64,000 nucleotides of DNA from Ktedonospora formicarum (GCF_016587355.1 NZ_BNJF01000001.1:2430501-2494500), one strand, 5' to 3'; counted from the first letter of the stretch, positions 17,415 to 26,271 are shown. The notes: generated from the letters alone by a model not told the origin. Numbers and translations: made by a program.

Positions 17415-17894
17415 CTACACGTTTGTCTCGGGACTCTGAATAGGAGCGTGCTCGGGTTCGGTTTGGAGCAATTTTGGAAGCTCCACCCATAAGAAACCTT
17501 TTTCATAGCGCGCGGTTACAGCGTCCCCTTGAATAGGATAGGGAATGAATACCTCAAGGCGAAAAGGCCCGTAGCGTACCTGCGCCTCATGATAATAGAG
17601 ATTTGACAGGTGACCGTGTATATCCTGGCGCGTGCCGCTAATAATTAAAGCGTCCTCGTAGAGCGTAACCTCGATCTCTTCTTCTGTCATACCTGCGAGT
17701 TCCACCTTGACGACCATCATCTCAGGTGACTCAAGAATATCCGCCAGCGGACGCCACGTTGACGAGTGATGCGATATAGATTGCTGACCCTGACGCAAAG
17801 CTTCATTAAGGAGGCGACGATAATGCTGCTCCATCTGCTGCTGCGCGCCCGCTCCCACTGAGCGGTAGGTGACCTGCCTATAGCGCATGCGCAT
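17415..17894 (-). CDS. Hsp20/alpha-crystallin small heat-shock protein
   Basis: The alpha-crystallin domain occupies about residues 45-140 (WRPLADILESPEMMVVKVEL, GMTEEEIEVTLYEDALIISG, ending with VTARYEKGFLWVELPK). Small heat-shock proteins hold unfolding proteins for refolding or proteolysis. The start at 17894 (MRMRYRQ) is preferred because AAGGAA lies just upstream and the longer frame from 17966 adds only a poorly conserved leader; the chosen product has 159 residues. The C-terminus lacks an obvious IxI motif. It lies upstream of lon on the same strand. No CIRCE element was found. Confidence 0.92.
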   Translation of the reverse strand: MRMRYRQVTYRSVGAGAQQQMEQHYRRLLNEALRQGQQSISHHSSTWRPLADILESPEMMVVKVELAGMTEEEIEVTLYEDALIISGTRQDIHGHLSNLYYHEAQVRYGPFRLEVFIPYPIQGDAVTARYEKGFLWVELPKLLQTEPEHAPIQSPETNV

Positions 17895-18046
17895 AGTATT
17901 TTTCCTTTTTATAGGTATGGCTGCTAACATAAAATGAAAGCAACCTAGAACAATCCCAGTGAGCAAAAAGGCAAAAGTACAAAGACCACTACGCCTTGTA
18001 GCGCTCTTCGCCTTTTGCCTACATCTATCCTACAAGACGATGAAGC

Positions 18047-18295
18047 CTATGTAATAGGTAAATCCTTCTCGCCCATTTCGAGCTCCTGCCAACAATCAAG
18101 GCAGATATACTCGAATTCGGAGAGGGTTTCGTCCAGCACATCGCTTTCGACGGCATGGGAGTCCCGGATAAGTGTTGGTTTATCACACTTAGCACACAAC
18201 ACATAATCGCCCGGAACAGCAGTCCGTCGGGTTCCAAGAACATCTTCCTGCATAAACCGACACCTGACTTTCTGCAGCACTTTAGCGATGGTCAT
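18047..18295 (-). CDS. Small zinc-ribbon protein of unknown function
   Basis: The 82-residue product has two pairs of cysteines (CAKC near residue 34 and CLDC near 65), which would form a zinc ribbon. The C-terminus is acidic. AAAGAG precedes the ATG. No family name can be given. An inverted repeat (AGGCAAAAG near 17970 and CTTTTGCCT near 18012) beyond its stop may be the terminator. Confidence 0.65.
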   Translation of the reverse strand: MTIAKVLQKVRCRFMQEDVLGTRRTAVPGDYVLCAKCDKPTLIRDSHAVESDVLDETLSEFEYICLDCWQELEMGEKDLPIT

Positions 18296-18804
18296 TTAAT
18301 GCTCTTTAAAAGCCTTTAAACAGAACGATAAATGTGACAGCGTCCAGTTAATTTCTAAACAGCATCAAGACACTCGAACTCCCAGTGAGTCAAATCACCC
18401 CTCAGAACCTCCCTATCTACAACATAGAAACTCTCTACGAGCCATGACTATTCCCGGTGCAAATCCTGGCATATACGGCGCCCATATGGTCGCGCTTGCA
18501 CGCAAAATAATAGTCAAAAGACAAGCTTTTTTGGGAGGTAATCTGACTTATAGATTATGGCACGCATGGCACAAAAATGCAAGCAAGATGCTCATCAGCA
18601 TGAGATGCCCGGGATTTTCACCCTAGGCGTGATTGACGCCCCTTAGGTGATGTGTTAATATGTTTCTATGTCATTCATTGGCATTCAATTTATTTTGAGA
18701 AACAGTCTCGATTTCTGCATCAAGAACCCTAACCCCTCAGCCGCATCTAGGTCATTTAAGGGTAACCACTGCTGATTACCCGCTGCGAAGAATGAGGTAA
18801 CATC
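18296..18804. other. Intergenic stretch without a recognised gene
   Basis: Nothing recognisable was seen over about 510 bp between two divergent small genes. It presumably holds both promoters. A 60-codon frame at 18444 has no ribosome binding site or similarity. Confidence 0.4.
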
Positions 18805-19215
18805 ATGATCACACAAACGCTTCAACGATGGGTGCGTAAGATGTTCGCATGGTGGCCCTGGAGACACACAGATACTACCAACCATTCACAGTTAACAACT
18901 CTGCGCAATGCCTCCTCAACTTCCGATACGATGAAAACCTTTCCATCCGAAGGACCATTGCCTCAAACGGGCATGACCTCAGTAGCTATTGAACAACAAT
19001 CGCCCCCTTCAGATCCACCTCCAGCACAACTCAAGTCCCCTATCAAGTCAAACACCGATGTCTCTTCAAACGCTCTCCCCAAGAAGCCCGCCTCAACCTT
19101 TGAGCAACAACTAGCGTATCTCCGCTACCTCTACCAACATGGGCTTATTAACGAGGGTTTCTCTGACGATACGCTTCCCAAACAATACCGTCGAGGACGT
19201 CACTCTGATAAATAA
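18805..19215 (+). CDS. Hypothetical protein with conserved-looking C-terminal segment
   Basis: The 136-residue product has a basic, Trp-rich start (RKMFAWWPWRH), a long Ser/Thr/Pro-rich middle that is probably disordered, and a more regular end (FEQQLAYLRYLYQHGLINEG) that looks like a short helical motif. A GAGG upstream supports the ATG. It is followed by an intrinsic terminator. The family is not recognised and no function is proposed. Confidence 0.55.
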   Translation: MITQTLQRWVRKMFAWWPWRHTDTTNHSQLTTLRNASSTSDTMKTFPSEGPLPQTGMTSVAIEQQSPPSDPPPAQLKSPIKSNTDVSSNALPKKPASTFEQQLAYLRYLYQHGLINEGFSDDTLPKQYRRGRHSDK

Positions 19216-19220
19216 GGCAG

Positions 19221-19275
19221 GTATAGAAAAGAAGCAGGGGATTATTCCCTTGCCTCTTTCCTATACATTTTTCTT
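19221..19275 (+). terminator. Intrinsic terminator with T-run
   Basis: GTATAGAAAAGAAGCAGGG (19221-19239) pairs imperfectly with CCCTTGCCTCTTTCCTATAC (to 19266), followed by ATTTTTCTT. It ends the 18805 gene and may also serve the convergent gene. Confidence 0.6.
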
Positions 19276-19286
19276 GAGACATACCC

Positions 19287-20156
19287 CTACTCAGCAGGCT
19301 CATATCCCTGTGAACGCGCCTCAACCTCAGATTCAAAGTAGATGATATCTAGAGGCGTGATCGTATCAGAAGTCAACTGCCTAGCTGTTCCAACAGGATA
19401 GTAGCGCTTCTGACTGATAACCCCAACCAGCTTCGCCTGCGGATTTACGCTGGCATCTTCTTCAGTCACAACAGGCAGTTGAGCAGCAAGCTCGCCTTCT
19501 GATGGTCGCTCTCCCTGAAAACGAACTGCATGGATGGTACCATGGGCCGTCTCAACGGTTTCTTTTTGCACGTGACCATCGAGCCCCAATACAACGTGCT
19601 CATCTTCATTTACATGAGTACGCTGCATACGCTTGCGCACAACCAGGATCACGGCAAGCGCGGTCGCGACTAGGCCAATTCCAAAACCAATAGCTGCCCA
19701 GAACCTACCATCTTGCTCACTAATGCCCTGTGCCAGGCGTTGGCGATATGCATCCAGGCTCCGGTCGATCTTCTTACTCTTCTTTGAAACTGCTCTTGCA
19801 GCCTTCTTGCTTCGCTTTGAGACCTTGCGCGCGGCCCTTTCACTAAAGCGAGAGAGATCACGCATCGCCCTCTCACGTCGCCGGGCCAGTTCATGAGCGG
19901 CCTGTTCACCATATCCGCCCAGTTCTTGACGCAAATTCTCGCCCTGTGTCCAGAGCTCCTCGCGCAACTGGTTTCCTCTATGGCTCACAGTAGAGGAAAG
20001 TTTGCGCCCACGCGCCCTTAACTCGTCAGCCAGTTCTTCGCCACGCTGAACAATATTTTGTGTATAGGGAGTGTTTGCCAGTTCAAGCAGCGACTCACTC
20101 AAAGAGGGTTTCGAATTTGCGGGTTCTCGGATTTCTTGTTGTGTTAATTTTGGCAT
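19287..20156 (-). CDS. Coiled-coil membrane protein with a decayed Ada-like C-terminal segment
   Basis: The 289-residue protein has a long, Arg/Glu/Lys-rich coiled coil (about 25-150, with repeated RGEELADELRARG-like heptads and a basic SKRSKKAARAVSKKSKK patch). A single membrane helix lies near 160-180 (FWAAIGFGIGLVATALAVIL), followed by a soluble tail. The last 40 residues (KRYYPVGTARQL ... FESEVEARSQGYEPA) look like the Ada-type metal-binding fold in which FxSxxEAxxxGYxPC is usual, but the metal-binding cysteines are absent. The start at 20156 (MPKLTQQ) is chosen for GAGGAG nine bases upstream. Function unknown, possibly an envelope or nucleoid-tethering role. Confidence 0.65.
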   Translation of the reverse strand: MPKLTQQEIREPANSKPSLSESLLELANTPYTQNIVQRGEELADELRARGRKLSSTVSHRGNQLREELWTQGENLRQELGGYGEQAAHELARRRERAMRDLSRFSERAARKVSKRSKKAARAVSKKSKKIDRSLDAYRQRLAQGISEQDGRFWAAIGFGIGLVATALAVILVVRKRMQRTHVNEDEHVVLGLDGHVQKETVETAHGTIHAVRFQGERPSEGELAAQLPVVTEEDASVNPQAKLVGVISQKRYYPVGTARQLTSDTITPLDIIYFESEVEARSQGYEPAE

Positions 20157-20380
20157 GCGCACATACTCCTCGCTCAACTTAAAACACATACTATGTTCTA
20201 CACGATTCAGTATAGTATTTGAATGCACCTCTCCGAAAGTCAAGCGGCACACAGGCAATTCACAGATCATAAGGAGTCTTCAATAATTTCATTCGCGCGG
20301 TGAGGAACATGAAGACACAAGTATTTATAGGTACCAATAAAGGTAACATGTGAGGCCGAGAAGGATAGAGTCATGAAAAT
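20157..20380. other. Intergenic stretch
   Basis: No gene recognised. It contains the promoter side of the minus-strand coiled-coil gene and leads into a doubtful 48-codon frame at 20381. Confidence 0.3.
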
Positions 20381-20527
20381 ATGGGAATGCGCGGGGACAT
20401 ATATGAGATTTGTGGTAATTCTGTCATTCGGCCCGAAGACTTACATTATGTCGTCAGCAGTGAGGGGGGTCGCACCACAAAGAAATCAGTCTTGTTCGGT
20501 CGCCGTTTCGCTCAACTGCAAAACTAA
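20381..20527 (+). CDS. Possible 48-residue protein
   Basis: An ATG at 20381 opens a 48-codon frame with balanced composition (it contains EICGNSVIRPEDLHYVV and KKSVLFGRRF). It overlaps the 3' end of the convergent minus-strand gene by about 40 bp. The closest Shine-Dalgarno-like sequence (GAAGGA near 20359) is too far away for comfort. It is listed because the peptide looks protein-like rather than random; the evidence is weak. Confidence 0.3.
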   Translation: MGMRGDIYEICGNSVIRPEDLHYVVSSEGGRTTKKSVLFGRRFAQLQN

Positions 20528-20941
20528 GCGGCAAAAATGCAGCATTGCAGTAGCAGATTCCAGGTAACTTGCTTCGTCTTGAGAGGCTAATGCTTGCGAT
20601 GAAAGCACACGACGTCGCAAGGCACGCAAGACCACCATAATGTCTTCCTTGAGAGAGCTTTCGAGACCACCACGTTGCATAAGAAGAATTACTTGATCCA
20701 CAATTGCATCTACTTCGCGACGCATCGAAGTTAGATCATCAACCCAGGTGCTATCGTCTTCAGCAAAGTCTGCTGCTTGCTCCGTACTCCAGGGAAGCAC
20801 ATCTGCAATAGAATCTCGTTGTTGTGTGTCGTCGGGTTGGGGAATGGACCTGCCCCGCTGCTGTAATGGTGTCTCTGCTTTCTCTTGTTTGACACCAAGC
20901 TCGCGTAACAACGCAGCCAATTCGTCTTCCCAGCCAGCCAT
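20486..20941 (-). CDS. Hypothetical helical protein
   Basis: The 151-residue acidic protein begins MAGWEDELAALLRELGV, has a polar linker, then a helical C-terminal half (MRREVDAIVDQVILLMQRGG, LKEDIMVVLRALRRRV). A strong AAGGAGGTG just upstream fixes the start at 20941. No membrane segment or known motif. The family is not recognised. It lies among other lineage-type proteins of unknown function. Confidence 0.62.
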   Translation of the reverse strand: MAGWEDELAALLRELGVKQEKAETPLQQRGRSIPQPDDTQQRDSIADVLPWSTEQAADFAEDDSTWVDDLTSMRREVDAIVDQVILLMQRGGLESSLKEDIMVVLRALRRRVLSSQALASQDEASYLESATAMLHFCRLVLQLSETATEQD

Positions 20942-21514
20942 AGAGCACCTCCTTGTGAAACAATCGCAAACAGTGATCTGAGCCGAACCGCCAGGAGTCA
21001 TGCACACAATAATGCATACAGATCAAACACATGCCACGGTAGAGGAGTCGCGAAATGGCGAACAACAAATAAAGTCAGGCGTTTCAGTGCTCTCTACTGT
21101 GGACTGAAAGAGGTTACTGCAACTAAGCGAAGTGTAGCACAGTGCTTTTGCCTTGTAAATGGCCCGAATGGCTACCGCTCAGCATCTATTCAGTAGGAAT
21201 TTGGTGGCAACTCATAGTATCTTATTAGATCAGGTGTTTTGAAGCGCGGTTACCCATATATTTAACACACGCTACCTGTAGCGACAGGGCAGAGGAAGCG
21301 TACAAGAGCATTTAGTCTTTCCGCTTCACAGCGCCATCAAAGGTATGAAGCCGCAAGTGTCGCAGCACCCTTAAATGAAATGGGAAACGGAAAGACAACC
21401 TCCTGGTAAAGAGAATCCAGCTCCTTGCCTCCACCTCTCATTTCATATTTGGCAAGATATGCTGGATTCAAAGCACTTTATTCTGTCAAGCTAGCGCAAA
21501 TAGCAACCTGCGCA
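20942..21514. other. Intergenic stretch with one hairpin
   Basis: About 570 bp without a recognised gene. GAATCCAG (21413-21420) pairs with CTGGATTC (21462-21469), with CTTGCC/GGCAAG inside; it lies beyond the stop of the prenyltransferase and may be its terminator. Confidence 0.4.
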
Positions 21515-22723
21515 TTAGCGCGTTAGATGAGGCATAAAAGACAGCACTGATATCAGGGTCGAGACAATCAACCCCAGAACCATGAACAGGCCAAACCAGC
21601 TATTCTGGCGTAACATAGCGCGGAAGACCAGATTCAGGCTATTGGGATTATCCGCACGCAATACCCCACTCACAATATTGACGAGCAATGGCAAAGTCCA
21701 GAAGACAGTTAAAAACCAATGAGGCGTATGCGACGGCATACTCAGTGCCGCTACAATTACATAAGGTATCATGAGCAGTGCCAGGAAAAGCCAGCGGCTC
21801 CATTTCAGGCCAAGACGATTAGCGAGTGTATATTTGTGTGCTTGCTCATCCCCTTCCAGGTCGCGCATATCGTTTGCTAGCAGGGATGCAGCAGCCAGCA
21901 ATCCAAAGGGAAGGCTATAGATAAACACTTTGCGAAGGTCACTGCCACCTTCCGCGATATATGCGCTCATCGTCACCAGAGGCCCAAAGATAACCAATGC
22001 AGCTACCGGCCCCAGACAGAGAGACGAAATTGATTTGCTGCTCGCGCTATAGAAATAAGCACATGCCAGACCAACCAGACCAAACAAGGCCAGAAGCCAG
22101 GCGCCACACACAATAGCCATGCTAGCCCCAGCTATCGCCCCCAGAACTAGAAAAAGGAGACCTATAGCCAGGATACGTGTTGGCTTGAGCAAACCTTGCT
22201 GAATAAGTCCGCCAGGTCCTAACGGATTGCTGGTATCTACACCACGAATGTAGTCATAGTAATCGTTAATGAGGTTTGCCCCCAGGTGGATAAGTAGAAC
22301 AGCCACCAGACCTAACACAAAAGCAGGTTTGAACAAACCTAGCAACGTCTCCTTACCAGCACGCTCACTCCACGCCAGCACCGAGCCGAAGAGGAAGGGA
22401 AAGAGCGACATTGCCAGATACGTAGGACGTACTCCATCCAAAAAAATGCGTAGCCATTCACCCAATGTACGGTGATATTCTGCGGGCTGCACAACAAGGG
22501 GAGTTGGCACGCTAAAATCGCGTGTCGACTCGATCGAATGCACAGAAATAGCAGGCGGCTCAAGCTCGCCTATAGCTTTTAAAGATTCCAGGGGGACTGT
22601 CGGTAGGCGCTCAGCCTTTTCGTCTACCGCATCAACAATGGGAGCAGCCGCGCCAGACTTAGAGCTCTTGCTCTCATTACTTGTGGCTCCCATGTTCTGT
22701 TTCTTCTGCTCTTCTTTTTCCAT
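21515..22723 (-). CDS. UbiA-family prenyltransferase, likely MenA-type
   Basis: The product has a charged, probably disordered N-terminus of about 90 residues followed by eight or nine membrane helices. The first aspartate-rich motif is in NLINDYYDYIRGVDTSN and the second in NDMRDLEGDEQAHKYTLANR. These match 1,4-dihydroxy-2-naphthoate prenyltransferase, which attaches the polyprenyl tail in menaquinone synthesis, though other UbiA substrates cannot be excluded. The start at 22723 is chosen because GAGAGGG precedes it; an ATG at 22741 lacks a ribosome binding site. No other men gene is in the window. Confidence 0.85.
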   Translation of the reverse strand: MEKEEQKKQNMGATSNESKSSKSGAAAPIVDAVDEKAERLPTVPLESLKAIGELEPPAISVHSIESTRDFSVPTPLVVQPAEYHRTLGEWLRIFLDGVRPTYLAMSLFPFLFGSVLAWSERAGKETLLGLFKPAFVLGLVAVLLIHLGANLINDYYDYIRGVDTSNPLGPGGLIQQGLLKPTRILAIGLLFLVLGAIAGASMAIVCGAWLLALFGLVGLACAYFYSASSKSISSLCLGPVAALVIFGPLVTMSAYIAEGGSDLRKVFIYSLPFGLLAAASLLANDMRDLEGDEQAHKYTLANRLGLKWSRWLFLALLMIPYVIVAALSMPSHTPHWFLTVFWTLPLLVNIVSGVLRADNPNSLNLVFRAMLRQNSWFGLFMVLGLIVSTLISVLSFMPHLTR

Positions 22724-23169
22724 ACGCTTCCCTCTCGGCATAGATCAATGAATAGAATAAATGATTTCGTTCTCAATTAAGAAGGACGTTGTGGATACCT
22801 ACAATACAACATTTGACAAAAAAAATGAGACGTGCGGGCCTCCATAGGGAATAGAGGCACTGCTCCCTACTACTCGCGCCTTATCTGAGACTCGAGTGCG
22901 TTAGCACTAGCCACTATCATGCCTGGCATACCCAAACGGGTTCGTTTCTGTAGAACCTTTCTCTGGCGATCTTATGAAGAGACCAAGCACGTCCTATAAG
23001 CCTAGAATTCTTAATACTGTTCTTAGTATACAGAACCAGGAAAGCATTCTTTGCAAGTATATACATGCTATTATGTAGCAAAGATAGGCATAAATGGGAG
23101 GCGCGCAGAACCATCAATACGTTCATTTATGTGAGCTTAAAGGATGGCCCTAAACGTGTGCTTCGCCTC
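22724..23169. other. Intergenic stretch with a repeat remnant
   Basis: No gene recognised. Bases 22887-22915 (GAGACTCGAGTGCGTTAGCACTAG region) resemble the right half of the dispersed element as seen in copy C. Read on the minus strand, it sits about 165 bp upstream of the prenyltransferase. Confidence 0.35.
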
Positions 23170-23835
23170 CTACTGCTCAGAAGATTGCTTAGCGGAACTG
23201 GTCTGTTGTAAGGTCTGATAGAGTTCATGAATCGATTGCTGAAGTTGGGCCTGCCTCATAGCAGTTGTTAGATCTCCACGAGTCTTCTCAAGAATGCCGC
23301 GTGTGACATCTGTTGTACGGCGCAGACCTGATGTAATGGCATCGGGGAAATCAACAGAGATGAGCAAAGCATAGATATCATCCATGTACTGAAGATAATT
23401 CTCGCAATCGTTGAGGTTGCCCCGTCGTAACTGGTCGAGGAGATAGCGTCGTAGTTCGCCTGCCGCTTCAGCTAACCCATTAAGGTACGCGGCCCAGCCA
23501 ATACCCAGTTCTCCCGCGTCGGGAAGGGCCTGATATTGCGTCAAGGCAGCAAAACACACCGCCTCCGCGTATTCTTTTTGCGCATCATGCACAAAGCCAG
23601 CATAATAAATATCCTGGTGATTCTGTAGACTTGACTCGATTTCACGGAGTAGCTGATGGGCCTGAGCTATCAGTTCCGTGGCACTCGCGCGTTCATGACG
23701 ATGCGTAGCGCGAATACTATTGGCACAACAGCGAATGACTCGGCGTGATTTGGGAAGCGCTTCCTCACGTGCTGCATGTTTGAGTGAGAGATGCTCTATA
23801 GCCTGTTGTCCTATACGATCAAGATTGTCGGGCAT
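23170..23835 (-). CDS. Translin-family protein
   Basis: The 221-residue all-helical protein matches the translin superfamily along its length: ALPKSRRVIRCCANSIRATH (about 27-46), GFVHDAQKEYAEAVCF, YLNGLAEAAGELRRYLLDQL, MDDIYALLISVDFPDAITSG and GLRRTTDVTRGILEKTRGDL. Translin and TRAX bind single-stranded RNA or DNA, and in eukaryotes form the C3PO nuclease; archaeal and some bacterial homologues form octamers. Acidic catalytic residues of TRAX cannot be mapped by eye. The start at 23835 is preferred over the longer frame because AAAGGA precedes it and similarity starts there. Neighbouring genes give no partner. Confidence 0.82.
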   Translation of the reverse strand: MPDNLDRIGQQAIEHLSLKHAAREEALPKSRRVIRCCANSIRATHRHERASATELIAQAHQLLREIESSLQNHQDIYYAGFVHDAQKEYAEAVCFAALTQYQALPDAGELGIGWAAYLNGLAEAAGELRRYLLDQLRRGNLNDCENYLQYMDDIYALLISVDFPDAITSGLRRTTDVTRGILEKTRGDLTTAMRQAQLQQSIHELYQTLQQTSSAKQSSEQ

Positions 23836-23993
23836 GCCCTTGCATCCTTTCTGTGATACTGATAGTGTACCATAGCAAGAAGGCGCACACCACAAACTGA
23901 GTAGATATAGGTATTCACAACTATGAGCATGTATAGTAGGACATACTGAGACATGCCCTACTATGGCTATGGAAGCAGGAGGTTTGTTTGTTG

Positions 23994-24455
23994 CTAACGC
24001 AACAGAGGATAGACCTCGATCTCTTCAGGAAAGGTCATATATTCCAGGTCTCCAGCCCAGAAGAGCTGCTTCATAATCTCAGCAGTCGCATAGAGTAAAT
24101 GCTGCCAGGCAGCTTCACGACCACGTTCAAAAGTCTCACTTCCCTCGTATACCGCCATATCGACAAAAGTAGCGCTAAGTGGCATATGTTCACTTAATCG
24201 CACAAGGTAAATGTGCATTTTTGTCTTGCCGCGCTCAGCAGGCACAATCACACGCAATTCAGGTCGCTGCTCCACTACATCCAGGCGATAAAAAACGCCA
24301 TAATGGTCGCGAGATGCCTGAAAGATAGAGACTTCAGGGCGAGCGTCATCTGCGTCATACGTGGGCTCAACGCGCTCTCTCTGTCCATCTTCTGGTCGTT
24401 CCATCTCGACTCCTAGTTTTGCTAGAAATTCCTCAAACTGCTCATGAATGTTCAT
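23994..24455 (-). CDS. Hypothetical protein
   Basis: The 153-residue acidic protein has an alpha/beta appearance (SIFQASRDHYGVFYRLDVVE, LRVIVPAERGKTKMHIYLVR, then a helical end with AAWQHLLYATAEIMKQLFWA). GGGAG about nine bases upstream supports the ATG at 24455. No membrane segment. The family is not recognised and no function is proposed. Confidence 0.6.
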   Translation of the reverse strand: MNIHEQFEEFLAKLGVEMERPEDGQRERVEPTYDADDARPEVSIFQASRDHYGVFYRLDVVEQRPELRVIVPAERGKTKMHIYLVRLSEHMPLSATFVDMAVYEGSETFERGREAAWQHLLYATAEIMKQLFWAGDLEYMTFPEEIEVYPLLR

Positions 24456-24577
24456 CACACATTTCTCCCGCTTACCCGATAGTACAGATATAGAATGATA
24501 TTCACCTCTCATTTTGCTATTCTTCCTATACATCCCAGAAGCGGAAAGGCGGAAATGCAATGTTGCCCTCTATGCAA

Positions 24578-24610
24578 GAGTCGGTGCGAAGTCCAACTTC
24601 GCACCGACTC
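24578..24610. terminator. Perfect 15-bp hairpin after the SUI1 gene
   Basis: Bases 24578-24592 pair exactly with 24596-24610 around CCA. It lies 31 bp beyond the stop of the minus-strand SUI1 gene. Confidence 0.65.
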
Positions 24611-24641
24611 AAATCAAGTACATCGCGCTTTTATATAGCGT

Positions 24642-24998
24642 TCAACCACCAACACGCTTTACTTTATAGCCAAGCGCGATCAGCTTCCCCTCAACCTTCT
24701 CTAAATGGTCACCCTGAACCTCAATATTTCCCTCTTTGATGGTGCCTCCCGAGCCACAAAGTTTCTTAAACTGCTGGGCAAGTTCACCCAGACTCTCACC
24801 AGGCAATCCACTAATGACTGTGACGGTCTTTCCGCCACGTTGCTTCCGGTCGCGCATAATACGTATAAAGCCATCGCTCTTCTTTGCTGGCGCGGAACTC
24901 GGAGCCTCGTTACAGCGGCACTTCTTGTAGGGTTGCCCACAGCGAGGGCAGGTGGAGACACGACCACTATCGGTCGTGTAGACGATTCGATCTGGCAT
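24642..24998 (-). CDS. SUI1/eIF1-like translation factor (YciH type)
   Basis: The 118-residue protein has a short N-terminal cysteine cluster (CPRCGQPYKKCRC) and a C-terminal SUI1 domain (RGGKTVTVISGLPG, LAQQFKKLCGSGGTIKEGNI, VEGKLIALGYKVKRVGG). YciH-type proteins influence start codon fidelity on the small ribosomal subunit; they are optional in bacteria. Length and motifs match the family. It stands alone on the minus strand and diverges from the dipeptidase gene. Confidence 0.92.
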   Translation of the reverse strand: MPDRIVYTTDSGRVSTCPRCGQPYKKCRCNEAPSSAPAKKSDGFIRIMRDRKQRGGKTVTVISGLPGESLGELAQQFKKLCGSGGTIKEGNIEVQGDHLEKVEGKLIALGYKVKRVGG

Positions 24999-25147
24999 AC
25001 ATGAGACCTTCCTTTCGTGTTTGGCGCCGCTCTTATCTTATCATAGAGGTCTCTCAGCCTGAATACATGTTTCAGGCCCTGGTCAGATCAGTTATCATAT
25101 AGATGTTGGGCAATACACCTATTTTTTTGTGGAAAGGATCATGTATC

Positions 25148-26254
25148 TTGCTTATCATTGACGCACATCAAGATATTGCTTATAACGCGCTTGAATGGGA
25201 TCGTGATATCCGCCGCTCAGTCTACGAGACCCGCAAGCGGGAAGAGGGTTACACGGGACACCCAGCGGCCCATCCTACGCTGGGAGCAGGCGGAATCGCG
25301 ATGTCAGGCTTGCCAGAGTTACGCCGTGGAGGCTTCAGCCTGGTCTTCGCCACTATTTTTTGCGAGCCTCTCTCAGAGGTACATATACCAGCCTGCACCC
25401 AACCACTCACGCAGGCATATACCACTGCCGAGGAAGCTTACCGGATTGGACAGGCGCAATTCGCCTACTATCAGGAACTTGCCAACGAACCCGGTGTCTC
25501 GCTTGTGCTCAATCAGCAAGACCTGCATTCACACCTGACGAGCTGGCAGGTCAGTTCGCCCGACGACCCCCAACGCCCCTTCGGCATTGTTCCACTTATG
25601 GAAGGTGCGGACCCTATTCGCACGCCAGAGGAGGCCGAAGCATGGTACGAACAGGGTCTCCGTATCGTCGGACTGGCATGGCATGGAACACGCTACTCAG
25701 GGGGCACCAGCCAGCCAGGGCCACTTACGAGTGCTGGACGAGACTTACTTAAGGTTATGGAGCGGGTTGGCCTCATCCTCGACATGTCTCATAGTGCCGA
25801 GGAGAGCTTCTGGCAGGCGCTTGATCTCTACTCTGGCCCTGTTATGGCAAGTCATAGCAACTGTCGCGTATACACGCCAACTGACCGCCATTTAACTGAT
25901 GATATGATTCGTGCGCTCATCGAGCGAGACGCGGTTATTGGTATGGTTCCCGGAAACTTTTTCCTCAATGGTGAGTGGAAACGGAATCATCGCTTCCCCG
26001 TTCACCTGGAGCAGGTTGTACGTCACATAGATCACGTCTGTCAGATCAGTGGCGACGCGCTTCATGTTGGCCTTGGCAGCGACATTGATGGAGGTTTCGG
26101 TCGTGATGAAACTCCTGAAGAGCTCGATACCGCGCTTGACTTTGTGAAGATTGCCGACATACTGAAAACATCAGGCTATAAAGAGGATGATATCTTCAAT
26201 ATTATGGGCGGAAACTGGAAGCGCTTCTTGAGTCGCGCTTTGCCAGCTTCCTAA
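25148..26254 (+). CDS. Dipeptidase, peptidase family M19
   Basis: The protein is a metal-dependent membrane-dipeptidase-type TIM barrel. Visible metal or core motifs are DAHQDI at the N-terminus, MDMS-like LDMSHSAEESFW, ASHSNCR, GLGSDIDGGFG and MGGNWKRFL at the end. M19 enzymes cleave dipeptides, including D-amino-acid-containing ones. A TTG at 25148 with AAAGGA nine bases upstream gives 368 residues and starts right at the conserved strand; an ATG at 25103 would add 15 residues but has no ribosome binding site. No secretion signal is visible. Confidence 0.88.
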   Translation: MLIIDAHQDIAYNALEWDRDIRRSVYETRKREEGYTGHPAAHPTLGAGGIAMSGLPELRRGGFSLVFATIFCEPLSEVHIPACTQPLTQAYTTAEEAYRIGQAQFAYYQELANEPGVSLVLNQQDLHSHLTSWQVSSPDDPQRPFGIVPLMEGADPIRTPEEAEAWYEQGLRIVGLAWHGTRYSGGTSQPGPLTSAGRDLLKVMERVGLILDMSHSAEESFWQALDLYSGPVMASHSNCRVYTPTDRHLTDDMIRALIERDAVIGMVPGNFFLNGEWKRNHRFPVHLEQVVRHIDHVCQISGDALHVGLGSDIDGGFGRDETPEELDTALDFVKIADILKTSGYKEDDIFNIMGGNWKRFLSRALPAS

Positions 26255-26271
26255 TACTCAATCTAATCAGC

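Noticed and set aside
22889..22918. CIRCE-like element (GAGTGC ... TTAGCACT)
   Set aside because: The arms are in the wrong order and spacing for TTAGCACTC-N9-GAGTGCTAA; it fits better as a remnant of the dispersed element.
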